Source: Sphingomonas leidyi (GTDB lineage: Bacteria; Pseudomonadota; Alphaproteobacteria; Sphingomonadales; Sphingomonadaceae). Taken from it: 64,000 bases of DNA. Shown here one piece after another: positions 8,272-18,674 of the stretch. The number at the start of each line of letters is the position of its first letter. Positions within the stretch are counted from its first letter, which is position 1. Both the position numbers and the translations under genes were made by a program. The notes below the pieces were generated by a model, which was given only the letters and a program-made list of their open reading frames with translations, did no database searches and was not told the origin of the DNA. The stretch lies in NCBI RefSeq assembly GCF_011761945.1, contig NZ_JAASQV010000005.1, positions 1 to 64,000 on the forward strand, given 5' to 3'.

Positions 8272-8508
8272 TTGTCCGATTCGATTTCCGCCGAGCAACT
8301 GCGCCTTCTCATCGAGCGGATCGAGCGGCTCGAGGAAGAGAAGAAGGGCATCGCCGACGACATCAAGGACGTCTATGCCGAAGCCAAGGCGACCGGCTTC
8401 GACGTGAAGACGATGCGCTCGATCGTCCGCCTGCGGAAGATGGAAAAGCATCACCGCGACGAGGCGGAGATGCTGCTCGAAACCTACAAGCAGGCGCTCG
8501 GTATCTAG
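8272..8508 (+). CDS. gapR: GapR-family nucleoid-associated protein (DUF2312)
   Basis: A 78-residue, almost fully helical protein of the DUF2312/UPF0335 family, whose Caulobacter member GapR binds overtwisted AT-rich DNA ahead of the replication fork and RNA polymerase. The coiled-coil segment ERIERLEEEKKGIADDIKDV (about 15-34) and the basic DNA-contact region KTMRSIVRLRKM (about 46-57) are conserved. The start is TTG at 8272, supported by AGGAG 9 bases upstream (CCAGGAGCTTCCACC) and by the family N-terminus. It stands between the hydrolase gene and yebC. Confidence 0.93.
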   Translation: MSDSISAEQLRLLIERIERLEEEKKGIADDIKDVYAEAKATGFDVKTMRSIVRLRKMEKHHRDEAEMLLETYKQALGI

Positions 8509-8521
8509 GGCTGACGTCGTC

Positions 8522-8555
8522 CCCGGCGTCCCGGCTCGGATCCGGGGCCGCCGGG
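8522..8555. repeat. Palindromic intergenic stem-loop
   Basis: CCCGGCG (8522-8528) pairs with CGCCGGG (8549-8555) and encloses a second pair CCCGG/CCGGG, giving a nested hairpin just after the gapR stop. The sequence resembles the GTC-flanked palindromic repeats seen elsewhere in the window and may also end gapR transcription, though it has no U-run. Confidence 0.45.
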
Positions 8556-8633
8556 TGACGATGTTCGGGCAAGCATTGCCCATGGCCCCGCGCCTGGCCT
8601 AAAGCCGCGCGATCAGTTTCATACGAGAGCGCA

Positions 8634-9377
8634 ATGGCAGGCCATTCCAAGTTCAAGAACATCATGCACCGCAAGGGCGCGCAGGATAAGAAGCGCTCGA
8701 GCATGTTCTCCAAGCTCAGCCGCGAAATCACTGTCGCCGCCAAGATGGGCTTGCCCGATCCCGACATGAACCCGCGCCTGCGCGCCGCGATCGCCGCGGC
8801 CAAGGCGCAGTCGATGCCCAAGGACAATATCCAGCGCTCGATCGACAAGGCGAGCAAGGGCGACGGCGAGAATTACGAAGAGATCCGCTACGAGGGCTTC
8901 GGTCCGGGCGGCGTCTCGCTGATCATCGAGGCGCTGACCGACAATCGCAACCGCACCGCCACCAACGTGCGCACCGCGGTCTCCAAGAATGGCGGCAATC
9001 TCGGCACCGCCGGCTCGGTAAGCCATGGTTTCGACCGGATGGGCCTGATCAACTATCCGGCCAAGGCCGGCGACGCCGAGAAGGTGTTCGAGGCCGCGCT
9101 CGAGGCGGGGGCGGAGGACGTGGCCAGTTCCGAGGACGGCCATGAGATCTGGACCGCGCAGGACGCGCTTCACGAAGTCGCCAAGGCGCTGGAGCCGGTG
9201 CTGGGCGAGGCCGAGGGCGCCAAGCTCGCCTGGCGGCCCCAGACCATGGTCGATGTCGGCGAGGAGGACGCGGCCAAGCTGTTCAAGCTGATCGATGCGC
9301 TCGACGACGACGACGACGTCCAGACGGTGTGGGGGAATTACGAAGTCTCGGACGACGTGATGGAGAAGCTGGGCTGA
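8634..9377 (+). CDS. yebC: YebC/PmpR family DNA-binding protein / translation factor
   Basis: A 247-residue member of the YebC family, starting with the hallmark MAGHSKFKNIMHRKGAQDKK. The three-domain architecture is complete: N-terminal helical domain (1-75), the conserved YEEIRYEGFGPGG at about 83-95, and the C-terminal acidic region with a run of Asp (IDALDDDDDVQ) in place of the usual ELDDVQ-type stretch. Family members are described as transcriptional regulators, and more recently as ribosome-associated factors that help at proline stretches. It precedes ruvC, a very common neighbourhood in proteobacteria. Confidence 0.95.
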   Translation: MAGHSKFKNIMHRKGAQDKKRSSMFSKLSREITVAAKMGLPDPDMNPRLRAAIAAAKAQSMPKDNIQRSIDKASKGDGENYEEIRYEGFGPGGVSLIIEALTDNRNRTATNVRTAVSKNGGNLGTAGSVSHGFDRMGLINYPAKAGDAEKVFEAALEAGAEDVASSEDGHEIWTAQDALHEVAKALEPVLGEAEGAKLAWRPQTMVDVGEEDAAKLFKLIDALDDDDDVQTVWGNYEVSDDVMEKLG

Positions 9378-9423
9378 TTCGGGATCGCGCAACGACGCGA
9401 CGAGGCGACGAGCGAAGCATGTC

Positions 9424-9571
9424 GTTCGCGCAAGGGCACGAAGGCGCGAGGATTTCGGTCGTTGCGCGCGGCGCGGGAACGCTCCCGCGCAGGCAGCGAA
9501 TGGCACGGGCTGGCAGATTGCCGCCGTCGCGGCCGGGGAGTCCCTCCGCGCCTCCGCGCCTCTGCGCGAAC
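9424..9571. repeat. Inverted repeat pair in the yebC-ruvC gap
   Basis: The left arm at 9424-9451 (begins GTTCGCGCAAGGGCACGAAG) is an imperfect reverse complement of the right arm at 9543-9571 (ends TCTGCGCGAAC). By hand alignment the arms differ at 4 positions and one gap over 29 columns and lie about 90 bases apart. The rest of the 247-base gap 9378-9624 holds no gene. This looks like a degenerate intergenic repeat element and not a terminator. Confidence 0.5.
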
Positions 9572-9624
9572 CGATCTCCTTCCTTCCCCATCGTCGCGCC
9601 GGCGCGCCGTTGCGCGCGCCGGAA

Positions 9625-10113
9625 ATGATCATCCTCGGCCTCGATCCCGGCCTCGGCACCACCGGCTGGGGGCTGATCCGTGCGGAGGGCAATCGCCTGT
9701 CGCACCTCGCCAACGGGCGGCTGAAGACCGATACCCAGGCGCCGCTCCCGCGCCGCCTCGCGCATCTCGACGCCATGCTGGCCGCGCTGATCGCCGATCA
9801 CGGCCCCGAGGCGGCGGCGGTGGAAGAGGTATTCGTCAATTCCAACGCCCAGTCGACGCTCAAGCTCGGCCAGGCCCGCGGTGTGGTGCTGTGCGCGGCG
9901 GCGCGGACCGGCATCGATGTCGGCGAGTACAAGCCGAGCACGGTCAAGAAGTCGGTGGTCGGCATGGGCAATGCCGAGAAGGCGCAGGTGCACGCGATGG
10001 TGCAGGTGCTGCTGCCTGGCGTGAAGATCGCCGGGCCCGACGCCGCCGATGCGCTGGCGGTCGCCATCTGCCACGCCCACCATCTGGCAAGCGCCCGCTT
10101 CGGGTTGCGCTAG
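9625..10113 (+). CDS. ruvC: Crossover junction endodeoxyribonuclease RuvC
   Basis: A 162-residue Holliday junction resolvase. The RNase H-like catalytic acids are present at D7 (ILGLDPG), E67 (VEEVF), D139 and D142 (GPDAADALA), the same spacing as in E. coli RuvC. ATG at 9625 begins the first beta strand MIILGLD; a TTG five codons earlier is possible but adds nothing conserved. It acts with RuvAB, whose genes follow but are separated here: ruvA after 242 bases and ruvB about 3 kb further on. Confidence 0.96.
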   Translation: MIILGLDPGLGTTGWGLIRAEGNRLSHLANGRLKTDTQAPLPRRLAHLDAMLAALIADHGPEAAAVEEVFVNSNAQSTLKLGQARGVVLCAAARTGIDVGEYKPSTVKKSVVGMGNAEKAQVHAMVQVLLPGVKIAGPDAADALAVAICHAHHLASARFGLR

Positions 10114-10355
10114 GCGGCCAGCGCGACGATCATTTCTTCCCCCGTTTCCCCGCTCGAATTGGGGAACCGCGCGGCAACGTGCCAGCGGGGCGGGTGATTT
10201 CGCTTTCCTAGGCCTGCTTGTTCTGCTTATGTACCGCGCATGCGTGCGCGCCTCCGCTCCTGCCCCGCCTGGCTGCCATTCGCCCGATGCCGTGCGCGGC
10301 GCGGGGAATGGGGAGGGGGCCTCGACGCCATATGCTTCCGCGCGGAGGACCGGGC

Positions 10356-10955
10356 ATGATCGCGCACCTGAAGGGCCGGCTGGAGGCGACGGGGCTCGAC
10401 CATGTCGTGATCGACGTGAACGGCGTCGGCTATCTCGCCGGCGCGTCGGGCAGGACGATCACCGCACTCGGCGCCACCGGCGGATTGGTCACGCTCCACA
10501 CCGAGATGCTGGTGAGCGAGGATTCGATCCGGCTGATGGGTTTCGCCACCGCGAGCGAGCGCGACTGGTTCCGCCTGCTCACCAGCGTGCAGGGTGTCGG
10601 TGCCAAGGTAGCGCTCGCGATCCTCTCGATCCTGTCGCCCGAGGAAGTGCAGACTGCCGTGGCGCGTGCCGATTCGGCGATGATCGCGCGGGCGAATGGG
10701 GTGGGGCCCAAGCTTGCCCAGCGCATCGTCAACGAACTCAAGGACAAGGCCGGCGGCGTGGCGCTCGGCAGCGGCGGCGCCCCGGGCGTGGCGGCGGCGG
10801 GTGGCGCTGCGCAGGATGCGATCTCGGCGATGCTCAACCTGGGGTTCAAGCCGGCCGAGGCGAGCGCCGCGGTCAATGCCGCCGCCGACGAACTGGGTGC
10901 CGGTGCGACGCTGGATGCGCTGGTGCGGCTGGCGCTGCGCAAGGCGGCGAAATGA
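10356..10955 (+). CDS. ruvA: Holliday junction DNA helicase subunit RuvA
   Basis: A 199-residue RuvA, the tetrameric junction-binding subunit that recruits RuvB. Domain I MIAHLKGRLEATG..., then the helix-hairpin-helix region TSVQGVGAKVALAILS (about 80-95) and ANGVGPKLAQRIVNELKDK (about 116-134), an Ala/Gly linker (140-155), and the RuvB-binding three-helix domain III at the end (AISAMLNLGFKPAEAS). GGAGG lies 8 bases before the ATG at 10356. Its TGA overlaps the ATG of the following GFA gene by 4 bases. The 242 bases upstream (10114-10355) show nothing beyond GC-rich sequence. Confidence 0.96.
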   Translation: MIAHLKGRLEATGLDHVVIDVNGVGYLAGASGRTITALGATGGLVTLHTEMLVSEDSIRLMGFATASERDWFRLLTSVQGVGAKVALAILSILSPEEVQTAVARADSAMIARANGVGPKLAQRIVNELKDKAGGVALGSGGAPGVAAAGGAAQDAISAMLNLGFKPAEASAAVNAAADELGAGATLDALVRLALRKAAK

Positions 10956-11350
10956 CGAGCCGAACCGCTGCCTGCCGCTGCGGCCAGCTCCGCGCCGAAT
11001 GCGTGGGCGAGCCGGTGCGCATCTCGGTCTGCCATTGCCTGAACTGCAAGCAGCGCAGCGGATCGGCCTTCGCGGTGCAGGCGCGCTTTCCGGTGGGGCA
11101 GGTGACGATCACCGGCCGGTCGACCGAATGGATCGCAGCGTCGGAGAGTGGCGGGTTGCCGGCCAGCTTTCACTTCTGCCCGATCTGCGGCGGCAATGTC
11201 TGGTATAGCGGCGGCGGCATTCCCGACACGATCGCGATCCCCGTCGGCCATTTTGCGGACCCCGGCTTCCCGGCGCCGACCGTGTCGGTGTGGGAGGAGC
11301 GGCAATGCACCTGGCTGGAGATCACCGGCCCGGTCGAGCGTCATGGCTGA
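10952..11350 (+). CDS. GFA family zinc-binding protein
   Basis: A 132-residue protein of the GFA (glutathione-dependent formaldehyde-activating enzyme/CENP-V) fold. The metal-binding cysteines are visible: ACRCG (about 8-12), CHCLNCKQRSG (about 28-38) and CPICGGN (about 76-82). The Mss4-like beta-tent fold and two-zinc layout are family knowledge; real formaldehyde activation has not been shown for most members. It is coupled to ruvA by an ATGA overlap, and its last 29 bases overlap the 2-hydroxyacid dehydrogenase gene on the other strand. Confidence 0.88.
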   Translation: MTSRTAACRCGQLRAECVGEPVRISVCHCLNCKQRSGSAFAVQARFPVGQVTITGRSTEWIAASESGGLPASFHFCPICGGNVWYSGGGIPDTIAIPVGHFADPGFPAPTVSVWEERQCTWLEITGPVERHG

Positions 11351-12251
11351 CCGGTCGGATCAGGGGCGTGGGCAGGGGGCGCCCCGCGAAATGCGCATCG
11401 AGATTGGCGAGCACCAGGTCGCGCATCTCGGCGCGGCCTTCCCCGGTCGCGCTGCCCTGGTGCGGGGCGAGCACGACGGTATCGCGCGTGCGCAACGCCT
11501 CGGGCACATTCGGTTCCTGCGCGAACACGTCGAGCCCCGCGCCGGCGATGCGCTGCTCCGCCAGCGCCGCGATCAGCGCGTCCTGGTCGACCAGGCTGCC
11601 GCGGGCGATGTTGATCAGCACGCCGTCGGGGCCCAGCCGGTCGAGCACCCCGGCATCGACGATGCGATCGGTTTCCGGTCCGCCCGGTGCGGCGAGGATC
11701 AGTACCTCGCTCGCTTCGGCCAGCGCGGCGATGTCGGGCACGAAGTGCCATGGCACCGGCTTTTCGGCGCGGGCGCAATAGAGCAGCGCGCCGGCAAAGG
11801 GCGCGGCACGCAGCGCAATCGCATGGCCGATCCGGCCCAACCCGAAAATGCCGATGCGGCGCCCGCTGGCCCGGCGGCCGAGCGGCGCGGCCCAGCCCCC
11901 GCCGCGCACCAGCGCGTCGTTCGCCGCCACGCGCCGCTGCACCGCCAGCATCAGCGCGATCGCCTGGTCGGCGACGTCCTCGGTCAAGGCGCCCGCCGTG
12001 GTGGTGACGCAGATGCCGCGGGCATCGAGAGCGTCCAGATCGAGCCGGTCATGGCCGACGCCGTGGATCGCGACGATCTCCAGCGCGGGCAGGCGGGCGA
12101 GCAGGGCGGCATCGATCTTCATTGCGCCGCCGCCCACCACGGCGCGGATACCGGGGGGAGGATCGCCTTCGTGCAGCGTGAAGCGTTCGGCGAGCGCCGC
12201 GCGCAGCGGCGCGGGAATGGGCGTTGCGAGCAGCAGGTCCGGGCCGGCCAT
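11322..12251 (-). CDS. D-2-hydroxyacid dehydrogenase (NAD(P)-dependent)
   Basis: A 309-residue oxidoreductase reducing a 2-keto acid to a D-2-hydroxyacid, of the glyoxylate/hydroxypyruvate reductase type. The Rossmann loop is GIFGLGRIGHAIA (about 137-149), followed by the family active-site residues: Arg in NIARGSLVDQDAL (about 222-234), Glu in FAQEPNVP and His in LAPHQGSAT (about 268-276). The substrate loop VGGGAMKID lies at about 38-46. It is convergent with the GFA gene and overlaps its 3' end by 29 bases. Length and motifs are normal. The exact keto acid cannot be fixed from sequence. Confidence 0.9.
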   Translation of the reverse strand: MAGPDLLLATPIPAPLRAALAERFTLHEGDPPPGIRAVVGGGAMKIDAALLARLPALEIVAIHGVGHDRLDLDALDARGICVTTTAGALTEDVADQAIALMLAVQRRVAANDALVRGGGWAAPLGRRASGRRIGIFGLGRIGHAIALRAAPFAGALLYCARAEKPVPWHFVPDIAALAEASEVLILAAPGGPETDRIVDAGVLDRLGPDGVLINIARGSLVDQDALIAALAEQRIAGAGLDVFAQEPNVPEALRTRDTVVLAPHQGSATGEGRAEMRDLVLANLDAHFAGRPLPTPLIRPVSHDARPGR

Positions 12252-12297
12252 GTCCCTGCTCTAGCCGCGTCGCCGCGAGAGGAATAGGTCGGGACCC

Positions 12298-12852
12298 ATG
12301 GAAATCGAAGTCAGTGCCGAGGCCAAGGACAAGTCGCTCAACCGGAATGTGGCGATCACGGTGGTGATGCTTTCGGTGTTCATGGGGGTGTGCGGGATCA
12401 AGGACGGCAACATCGTCCAGGCGATGCAGCAGGCCCAGTCCGATTCGGTCGACAAGTGGAACCAGTATCAGGCGGCCAAGACCAAGCTGCACGTCGCCGA
12501 GGCGAGCCGCCTCCAGATCGCCCTGCTGGCCGATCCCGGGCGCGCCGCGCCGGTGCTTGCCGGGCTCGACCGCGACATCGCGAAATACAAGGCGGAGGCG
12601 CCGGGTCTGGCCGCCGAGGCGAAGGCGCGGAGCGATCTCTACGATGCGCTGAACGTGCATGACGACCAGTTCGATGCGAGCGACGCGTCGGTCGCCACCG
12701 CCATCTCGATCGCCGCCGTCGCCGCGCTGGTGGAAAGCGGCTGGCTGCTCTGGGCCGCCTGGGCCTTTGGCGCCTTCGGGCTGTTCATGGGGCTGTGCGG
12801 GTTTCTGGGCTGGAGCTTCCATCCGGCGCTGCTGAGCGGGGTATTGGGGTGA
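12298..12852 (+). CDS. DUF4337 membrane protein
   Basis: A 184-residue inner-membrane protein of the DUF4337 family. One transmembrane segment lies at about 18-34 (VAITVVMLSVFMGVCGI). A long charged/helical region (35-135) contains KWNQYQAAKTKLHVAEASR, which should form a coiled coil outside the membrane, and two more hydrophobic segments fill 139-178. No enzymatic motif is seen. The TGA overlaps the GTG of the next gene, so the two are co-translated, and that gene in turn overlaps ruvB. Confidence 0.8.
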   Translation: MEIEVSAEAKDKSLNRNVAITVVMLSVFMGVCGIKDGNIVQAMQQAQSDSVDKWNQYQAAKTKLHVAEASRLQIALLADPGRAAPVLAGLDRDIAKYKAEAPGLAAEAKARSDLYDALNVHDDQFDASDASVATAISIAAVAALVESGWLLWAAWAFGAFGLFMGLCGFLGWSFHPALLSGVLG

Positions 12853-13249
12853 ACAGGGTCGATCATCCTTTCGTCCCCGGCTGGCAGGGCGATCGCAGCT
12901 GGACCGCGCCGGGCGAGCCGCCGTCGGCGTTCGTGACGTTCGAGGCGGGCGACCTGGGCGCGCCCTTCCGCATCGCGCATGGGCGCGACATGATGTTCGA
13001 TCACGGCGAGCTCGTGCAGGACTATAACTTCCTCGATTATTTCTTCGGCGATCCCGCCGCGCCGGTGCGTGCGCGGCATTATCTGGGCGAGCGCAGCGTG
13101 GCCGTCTATCTTCCCGGCTTGCCGGAGGATGCGAATCTGGCGCAGGCGCGCGCAGCTTTCCCCGAAGATGCCCTTCGCTATCTCCGGCGGCGCTTCCACG
13201 CAATCGAGGTGTTGACCGGCGAGGGATATTGCGAGCTTTGGACGGCAGC

Positions 13250-13253
<4 letters not shown>
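12849..13253 (+). CDS. Conserved hypothetical protein
   Basis: A 134-residue soluble protein starting at GTG 12849 inside the stop of the DUF4337 gene and ending in an ATGA overlap with ruvB. It is rich in aromatic and acidic residues (VQDYNFLDYFFGD around 57-69; FPEDALRYLRRRFHAIE around 105-121) and has no signal peptide or membrane segment. I do not recognise the family. Being wedged between two genes with overlaps on both sides argues that it is truly translated. Confidence 0.65.
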
Positions 13254-14272
<1,019 letters not shown>

Positions 14273-14317
14273 GGTGAGGGGTTCCCCCGGCGGAATCGCT
14301 GGGTTAGGTGGCCGGCC

Positions 14318-14764
14318 ATGGACGTATCCTTCGCCCCTGGCCGCTTCGCGGGCCTCGAGCATCATTTCGTCCTGCGTGTCTATTTCGAGGACACCGACCT
14401 GAGCGGCGTGGTCTATCACGCCAACTATCTCAGGTTCATGGAGCGGGCCCGCTCGGATATGCTGGCGCTTGCCGGGATCGATCAGCGCGCGGCGCACGAA
14501 GCGGGCGAGGGCGCCTATGCGCTGCGCGAGGCGAACATTCGCTACCGGGCGCCGGCGCGCCTGGGCGACGAACTGGTGGTGGTCAGCCGGCTGGTCCGGC
14601 TGCGCCCCGCCGCAGTGGACATTCATCAACGAGTCATGCGCGACGTTACCATAGTGGCCGAAGCGGAGATCGAGGCGGTGTTCGTCGCCCCGTCCGGCCG
14701 TCCGCGCCGCCAGCCGGCGGCGTGGATGGAGCGTTTCACACCGCTGCTCTTCAAGGGGAACTGA
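14318..14764 (+). CDS. ybgC: Tol-Pal system-associated acyl-CoA thioesterase
   Basis: A 148-residue hotdog-fold thioesterase of the 4-hydroxybenzoyl-CoA thioesterase type. The active-site pattern FEDTDLSGVVYHANYLRFME (about 24-43) carries the catalytic Asp (TDLSG) and the conserved YHANY. It is the first gene of the Tol-Pal operon; in E. coli YbgC cleaves short and long acyl-CoA esters and interacts with phospholipid enzymes. The stop lies 7 bases before tolQ. Confidence 0.94.
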   Translation: MDVSFAPGRFAGLEHHFVLRVYFEDTDLSGVVYHANYLRFMERARSDMLALAGIDQRAAHEAGEGAYALREANIRYRAPARLGDELVVVSRLVRLRPAAVDIHQRVMRDVTIVAEAEIEAVFVAPSGRPRRQPAAWMERFTPLLFKGN

Positions 14765-14771
14765 ACCGATC

Positions 14772-15461
<690 letters not shown>

Positions 15462-15465
15462 GCCG

Positions 15466-15909
15466 ATGGCGATGCACCTCCCCTCGAACAAGGGCCGCGG
15501 CCGCCGCCAGCCCATGGCGGAGATCAACGTCACGCCGCTGGTCGACGTGATGCTGGTGCTGCTGATCATCTTCATGGTGACGGCGCCCCTGCTCACCGCC
15601 GGCGTGCCGGTGAACCTGCCCGAGAGCCGCGCCAAGGCGCTCGACCAGGATCAGAAGCCCGTCCAGATCGCGATCGACGACAAGGGCCAGATCTTCGTCG
15701 ACAACGAACTGACGTCGGACGCCGCGCTGCCCGGCAAGCTCGAGGAGATCGCCGGCCGTGCGCCGGGGCCGGACGGCAAGCCGGCGGCGGTGTTCCTGCG
15801 CGCCGACCAGGGCCTGGGCTATGGCAAGGTCATGAAGGTGATGGGCGAGCTCAACCATGCCGGGCTCAACCGCGTCTCGCTGATCACCGACGCGAGCGCC
15901 AAGCCGTGA
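15466..15909 (+). CDS. tolR: Tol-Pal inner-membrane protein TolR
   Basis: A 147-residue ExbD/TolR protein with one transmembrane helix at about 22-42 (INVTPLVDVMLVLLIIFMVT) that carries the conserved Asp needed for proton passage, followed by the periplasmic peptidoglycan-binding domain. Its TGA shares a base with the tolA ATG (TGATG), so tolR and tolA are translationally coupled. Confidence 0.96.
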   Translation: MAMHLPSNKGRGRRQPMAEINVTPLVDVMLVLLIIFMVTAPLLTAGVPVNLPESRAKALDQDQKPVQIAIDDKGQIFVDNELTSDAALPGKLEEIAGRAPGPDGKPAAVFLRADQGLGYGKVMKVMGELNHAGLNRVSLITDASAKP

Positions 15910-16700
15910 TGAACCGGGCCGAGGGTGCGGGACTGACGGTTGCGGTGCTGGGGCATGTCGTGCTCTTCGGCCTGTTGTCGGTCGGCTTCCTCGCCACGCC
16001 CAATCCCCTGAAGCTGAAGCCGACGCCGATCGAGGTGGCGCTGGTCGATCAGGTCGCGCTGGAAAGCACTTCGCCCAACCCGACCAGCGAGGCGCCGGCC
16101 GCCAGGCTCGCGCCGGTGGAAGCGCCGATCGAGCCGGATAGCGCCCCGCCCGAGCCGGCGCCCAATCCGCAGCCGATCGCCAAGCCGCAACCGACGCCGC
16201 CCAAGCCGGTGCCCGCGCCCGATGCCGTGAAGCCCGCGCCGAAGGCGCCACCCAGGGCCGCCCCGGCCCAGGCGCCGTCGCGCCCGGCCCAGCGCCCCGT
16301 CGCGCCGACCGGCCGGCTCGATGGCCTGCTCAACGGCATCAACGACAAGCCGAGCAAGAGCGCATCCATCACGCCGCCGGCCGCAACTGCCGGGCCCGAG
16401 GTCAAGGCTGCGTTGAGCGCCGCGATCATCCGCCAGATCCGCCCGCACTGGGCCCCGCCCAGCGGCGCCGATTCGGACAAGCTGCGCACCAAGGTGACCG
16501 TCAGGCTCAACCAGGACGGCTCGCTCGCCAGCGAGCCGCAAGTGACGCAGACGGGCATCACCGACAGCAACCGCGCCCAGGCCGATCTCGCCAAGGATCG
16601 GGCGATCCGCGCGGTGAAGCTTGCCGCTCCCTTCAAGCTGCCCGCGCAATTCTATGATGCGTGGAAAGTCATAGCCCCGGTTTTGTACGAGGACCTGTGA
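15909..16700 (+). CDS. tolA: Tol-Pal protein TolA (short, Pro/Ala-rich)
   Basis: A 263-residue TolA. An N-terminal anchor helix (about 10-31, LTVAVLGHVVLFGLLSVGFL) precedes a long Pro/Ala/Lys-rich spacer (about 55-140, many PxP and KP repeats). A C-terminal TonB/TolA-like domain (about 155-263, ALSAAIIRQIRPHW...) spans the periplasm to contact TolB and Pal. The spacer is Pro-rich and not the long helical coil of the enterobacterial protein, as is usual in alphaproteobacteria. A GTG one codon upstream is a less likely start. Confidence 0.93.
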   Translation: MNRAEGAGLTVAVLGHVVLFGLLSVGFLATPNPLKLKPTPIEVALVDQVALESTSPNPTSEAPAARLAPVEAPIEPDSAPPEPAPNPQPIAKPQPTPPKPVPAPDAVKPAPKAPPRAAPAQAPSRPAQRPVAPTGRLDGLLNGINDKPSKSASITPPAATAGPEVKAALSAAIIRQIRPHWAPPSGADSDKLRTKVTVRLNQDGSLASEPQVTQTGITDSNRAQADLAKDRAIRAVKLAAPFKLPAQFYDAWKVIAPVLYEDL

Positions 16701-16702
16701 AG

Positions 16703-18076
16703 ATGAAATTTGCCCATCTGACGATCGCGGCCCTGCTGGCGAGCACCGCCGCCACCGTCGCGCAGGCGCAGGACGTGCCGGCGCCCGCTCCGCAGCAGCA
16801 GCCGCCCCAGGCGCAGGACCAGCCGCTCAGCGTCGACGTGACCAACACTGCCGCCAAGGACCTGGTCATCGCGATTCCGGCGATGCCCACTTCCGAGAAC
16901 GTGTCCACGCCCGCCGGCCCCACCGACCAGCTCGGGGCGAAGCTCGCCCAGGTGGTCGAGGACGATCTGCGCAACACCGGCCTGTTCAAGACGCGCGGGC
17001 CCTCGGCCAGCCGCGGCATCGCCTATAGCGAAGTCACCGCGCCCAATTACGGCAGCTGGAACGGCAACCAGGCGATCATCCAGGGCTATGTCCGCGCCAA
17101 CGGCAACGGCTCGCTCACCGTGGGCTGCTATCTCTACGACGTGCTGCTGCAGAGCGAGCTGGTCCGCCAGGGCTTCGTCGTCTCGCCGGCCGACTGGCGC
17201 CGCGCCGCGCACAAATGCGCCGACGCGGTCTATTCGAAGCTCACCGGCGAAGGGCCGTATTTCGACAGCCAGGTGGTGTACGTCGCGGAGACCGGCCCGA
17301 AGAACAAGCGCCGCAAGCAGCTGGCGATCATGGACCAGGACGGGGCCAATCACCGCTTCCTGACCAACGGCCAGTCGATCGTGCTCACGCCGCGCATGAG
17401 CCCGAAGCAGAACGCGATCGTCTATATGAGCTACACGCAGCGCAAGCCGGCCATCTATGTCTACGACATGGGGACGCGCGAGAACCGGCTGCTCGTCTCC
17501 AACGTCAGCCTCAGCTTCGCGCCGCGCTTCTCGCCTGACGGGCGCCATGTGCTGTTCTCGATGGCGCAGGCCGGCAATACCGATATCTACCGCATCGCAT
17601 CGGCCGGCGGCGAGCCGCAGCGGCTCACCAACTCGCCGGGCATCGATACCGGCGGCAGCTATTCGCCCGACGGCTCGAAGATCGTGTTCGAGAGCGATCG
17701 CAGCGGCACGCAGCAGCTCTATGTGATGAACGCGGACGGCTCGAACCAGCACCGGATCAGCTTCGGCGGCGGGCGCTATGCCACGCCGGTGTGGAGCCCG
17801 CGCGGCGATCTGATCGCCTTCACCCGCACCGGCGGCGGTGCGTTCCGGATCGGCGTGATGAATCCGGGCGGCGGCGGCGAGAAGCTGCTTACCAACAGCT
17901 GGGGCGACGAGGCGCCGAGCTGGTCGCCCAATGGCCGCGTGCTGATGTTCTTCCGCTCGGCCCAGGGCTCGGGCCGGCCGGACCTGTGGTCGGTGGACCT
18001 CACCGGCACCAACGCGCGGCGGATTCCCACGCCGCTCGACGGGTCGGATCCCAGTTGGGGACCGATTCGTCCCTGA
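16703..18076 (+). CDS. tolB: Tol-Pal periplasmic protein TolB
   Basis: A 457-residue exported protein. Signal peptide MKFAHLTIAALLASTAATVAQAQ is followed by a Pro/Gln linker, the N-terminal alpha/beta domain (about 50-190) and a six-bladed propeller with repeated PD40 units (SPDGRHVLFSM, SPDGSKIVFESD, SPRGDLIAFTR, SPNGRVLMFF). TolB bridges TolA and Pal. It starts 2 bases after tolA ends, and pal follows after 68 bases. Confidence 0.96.
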   Translation: MKFAHLTIAALLASTAATVAQAQDVPAPAPQQQPPQAQDQPLSVDVTNTAAKDLVIAIPAMPTSENVSTPAGPTDQLGAKLAQVVEDDLRNTGLFKTRGPSASRGIAYSEVTAPNYGSWNGNQAIIQGYVRANGNGSLTVGCYLYDVLLQSELVRQGFVVSPADWRRAAHKCADAVYSKLTGEGPYFDSQVVYVAETGPKNKRRKQLAIMDQDGANHRFLTNGQSIVLTPRMSPKQNAIVYMSYTQRKPAIYVYDMGTRENRLLVSNVSLSFAPRFSPDGRHVLFSMAQAGNTDIYRIASAGGEPQRLTNSPGIDTGGSYSPDGSKIVFESDRSGTQQLYVMNADGSNQHRISFGGGRYATPVWSPRGDLIAFTRTGGGAFRIGVMNPGGGGEKLLTNSWGDEAPSWSPNGRVLMFFRSAQGSGRPDLWSVDLTGTNARRIPTPLDGSDPSWGPIRP

Positions 18077-18144
18077 AACGTAACGGCATTCGTGCTAAGG
18101 CCCTGGCAAGCGGACCGGGTGCGATGAGAAAAGGAGAAAAGACC

Positions 18145-18657
18145 ATGTCCAAGATCACGACCGGCCTGGTGCTCGGCGTCGCGCTGCTCGCCACCGCGGG
18201 CTGCGCCAAGAAGCGCGATGCGAACACGATTCCGCCCGCGCCGTCGGAGACCGGCCCGGTCAATCCGGGCGAGGGCGACAGCGACACGGTCGCGGCGCCG
18301 ATCAACGAGCAGTTCCGCCGCGAAGTGTCGAGCGACACCGTGCATTTCGCGTTCGACCAATATGACATCGATCCCGAGGCGCGGGCGATCCTGGACAGCC
18401 AGGCACAGTGGCTGAACAGCCACCCGAACACCCGGATCACGATCGAGGGGCATTGCGACGAGCGCGGCACCCGCGAATATAATCTCGCGCTGGGCGATCG
18501 CCGTGCCAATGCGGCCAAGAACTATCTTGCCTCGCGCGGCATCTCGCCCGCGCGGATCACCACGATCAGCTATGGCAAGGAGCGCCCGATCGCGCTGGGC
18601 TCGGACGATGCCAGCTGGGCGCAGAACCGCCGCGCGGTGACGATCGTCATCAGCTAG
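18145..18657 (+). CDS. pal: Peptidoglycan-associated lipoprotein Pal
   Basis: A 170-residue outer-membrane lipoprotein. Signal with lipobox TAGC (Cys19) is followed by a Pro/Glu linker and an OmpA-like domain (about 70-170) with the peptidoglycan-binding signature TIEGHCDERGTREYNLALGD. It anchors the outer membrane to the cell wall and ends the Tol-Pal operon. AAGGAG lies about 9 bases before the ATG. The gene is followed by a strong stem-loop. Confidence 0.97.
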   Translation: MSKITTGLVLGVALLATAGCAKKRDANTIPPAPSETGPVNPGEGDSDTVAAPINEQFRREVSSDTVHFAFDQYDIDPEARAILDSQAQWLNSHPNTRITIEGHCDERGTREYNLALGDRRANAAKNYLASRGISPARITTISYGKERPIALGSDDASWAQNRRAVTIVIS

Positions 18658-18674
18658 GGCGTTCGCGCTTTGGG

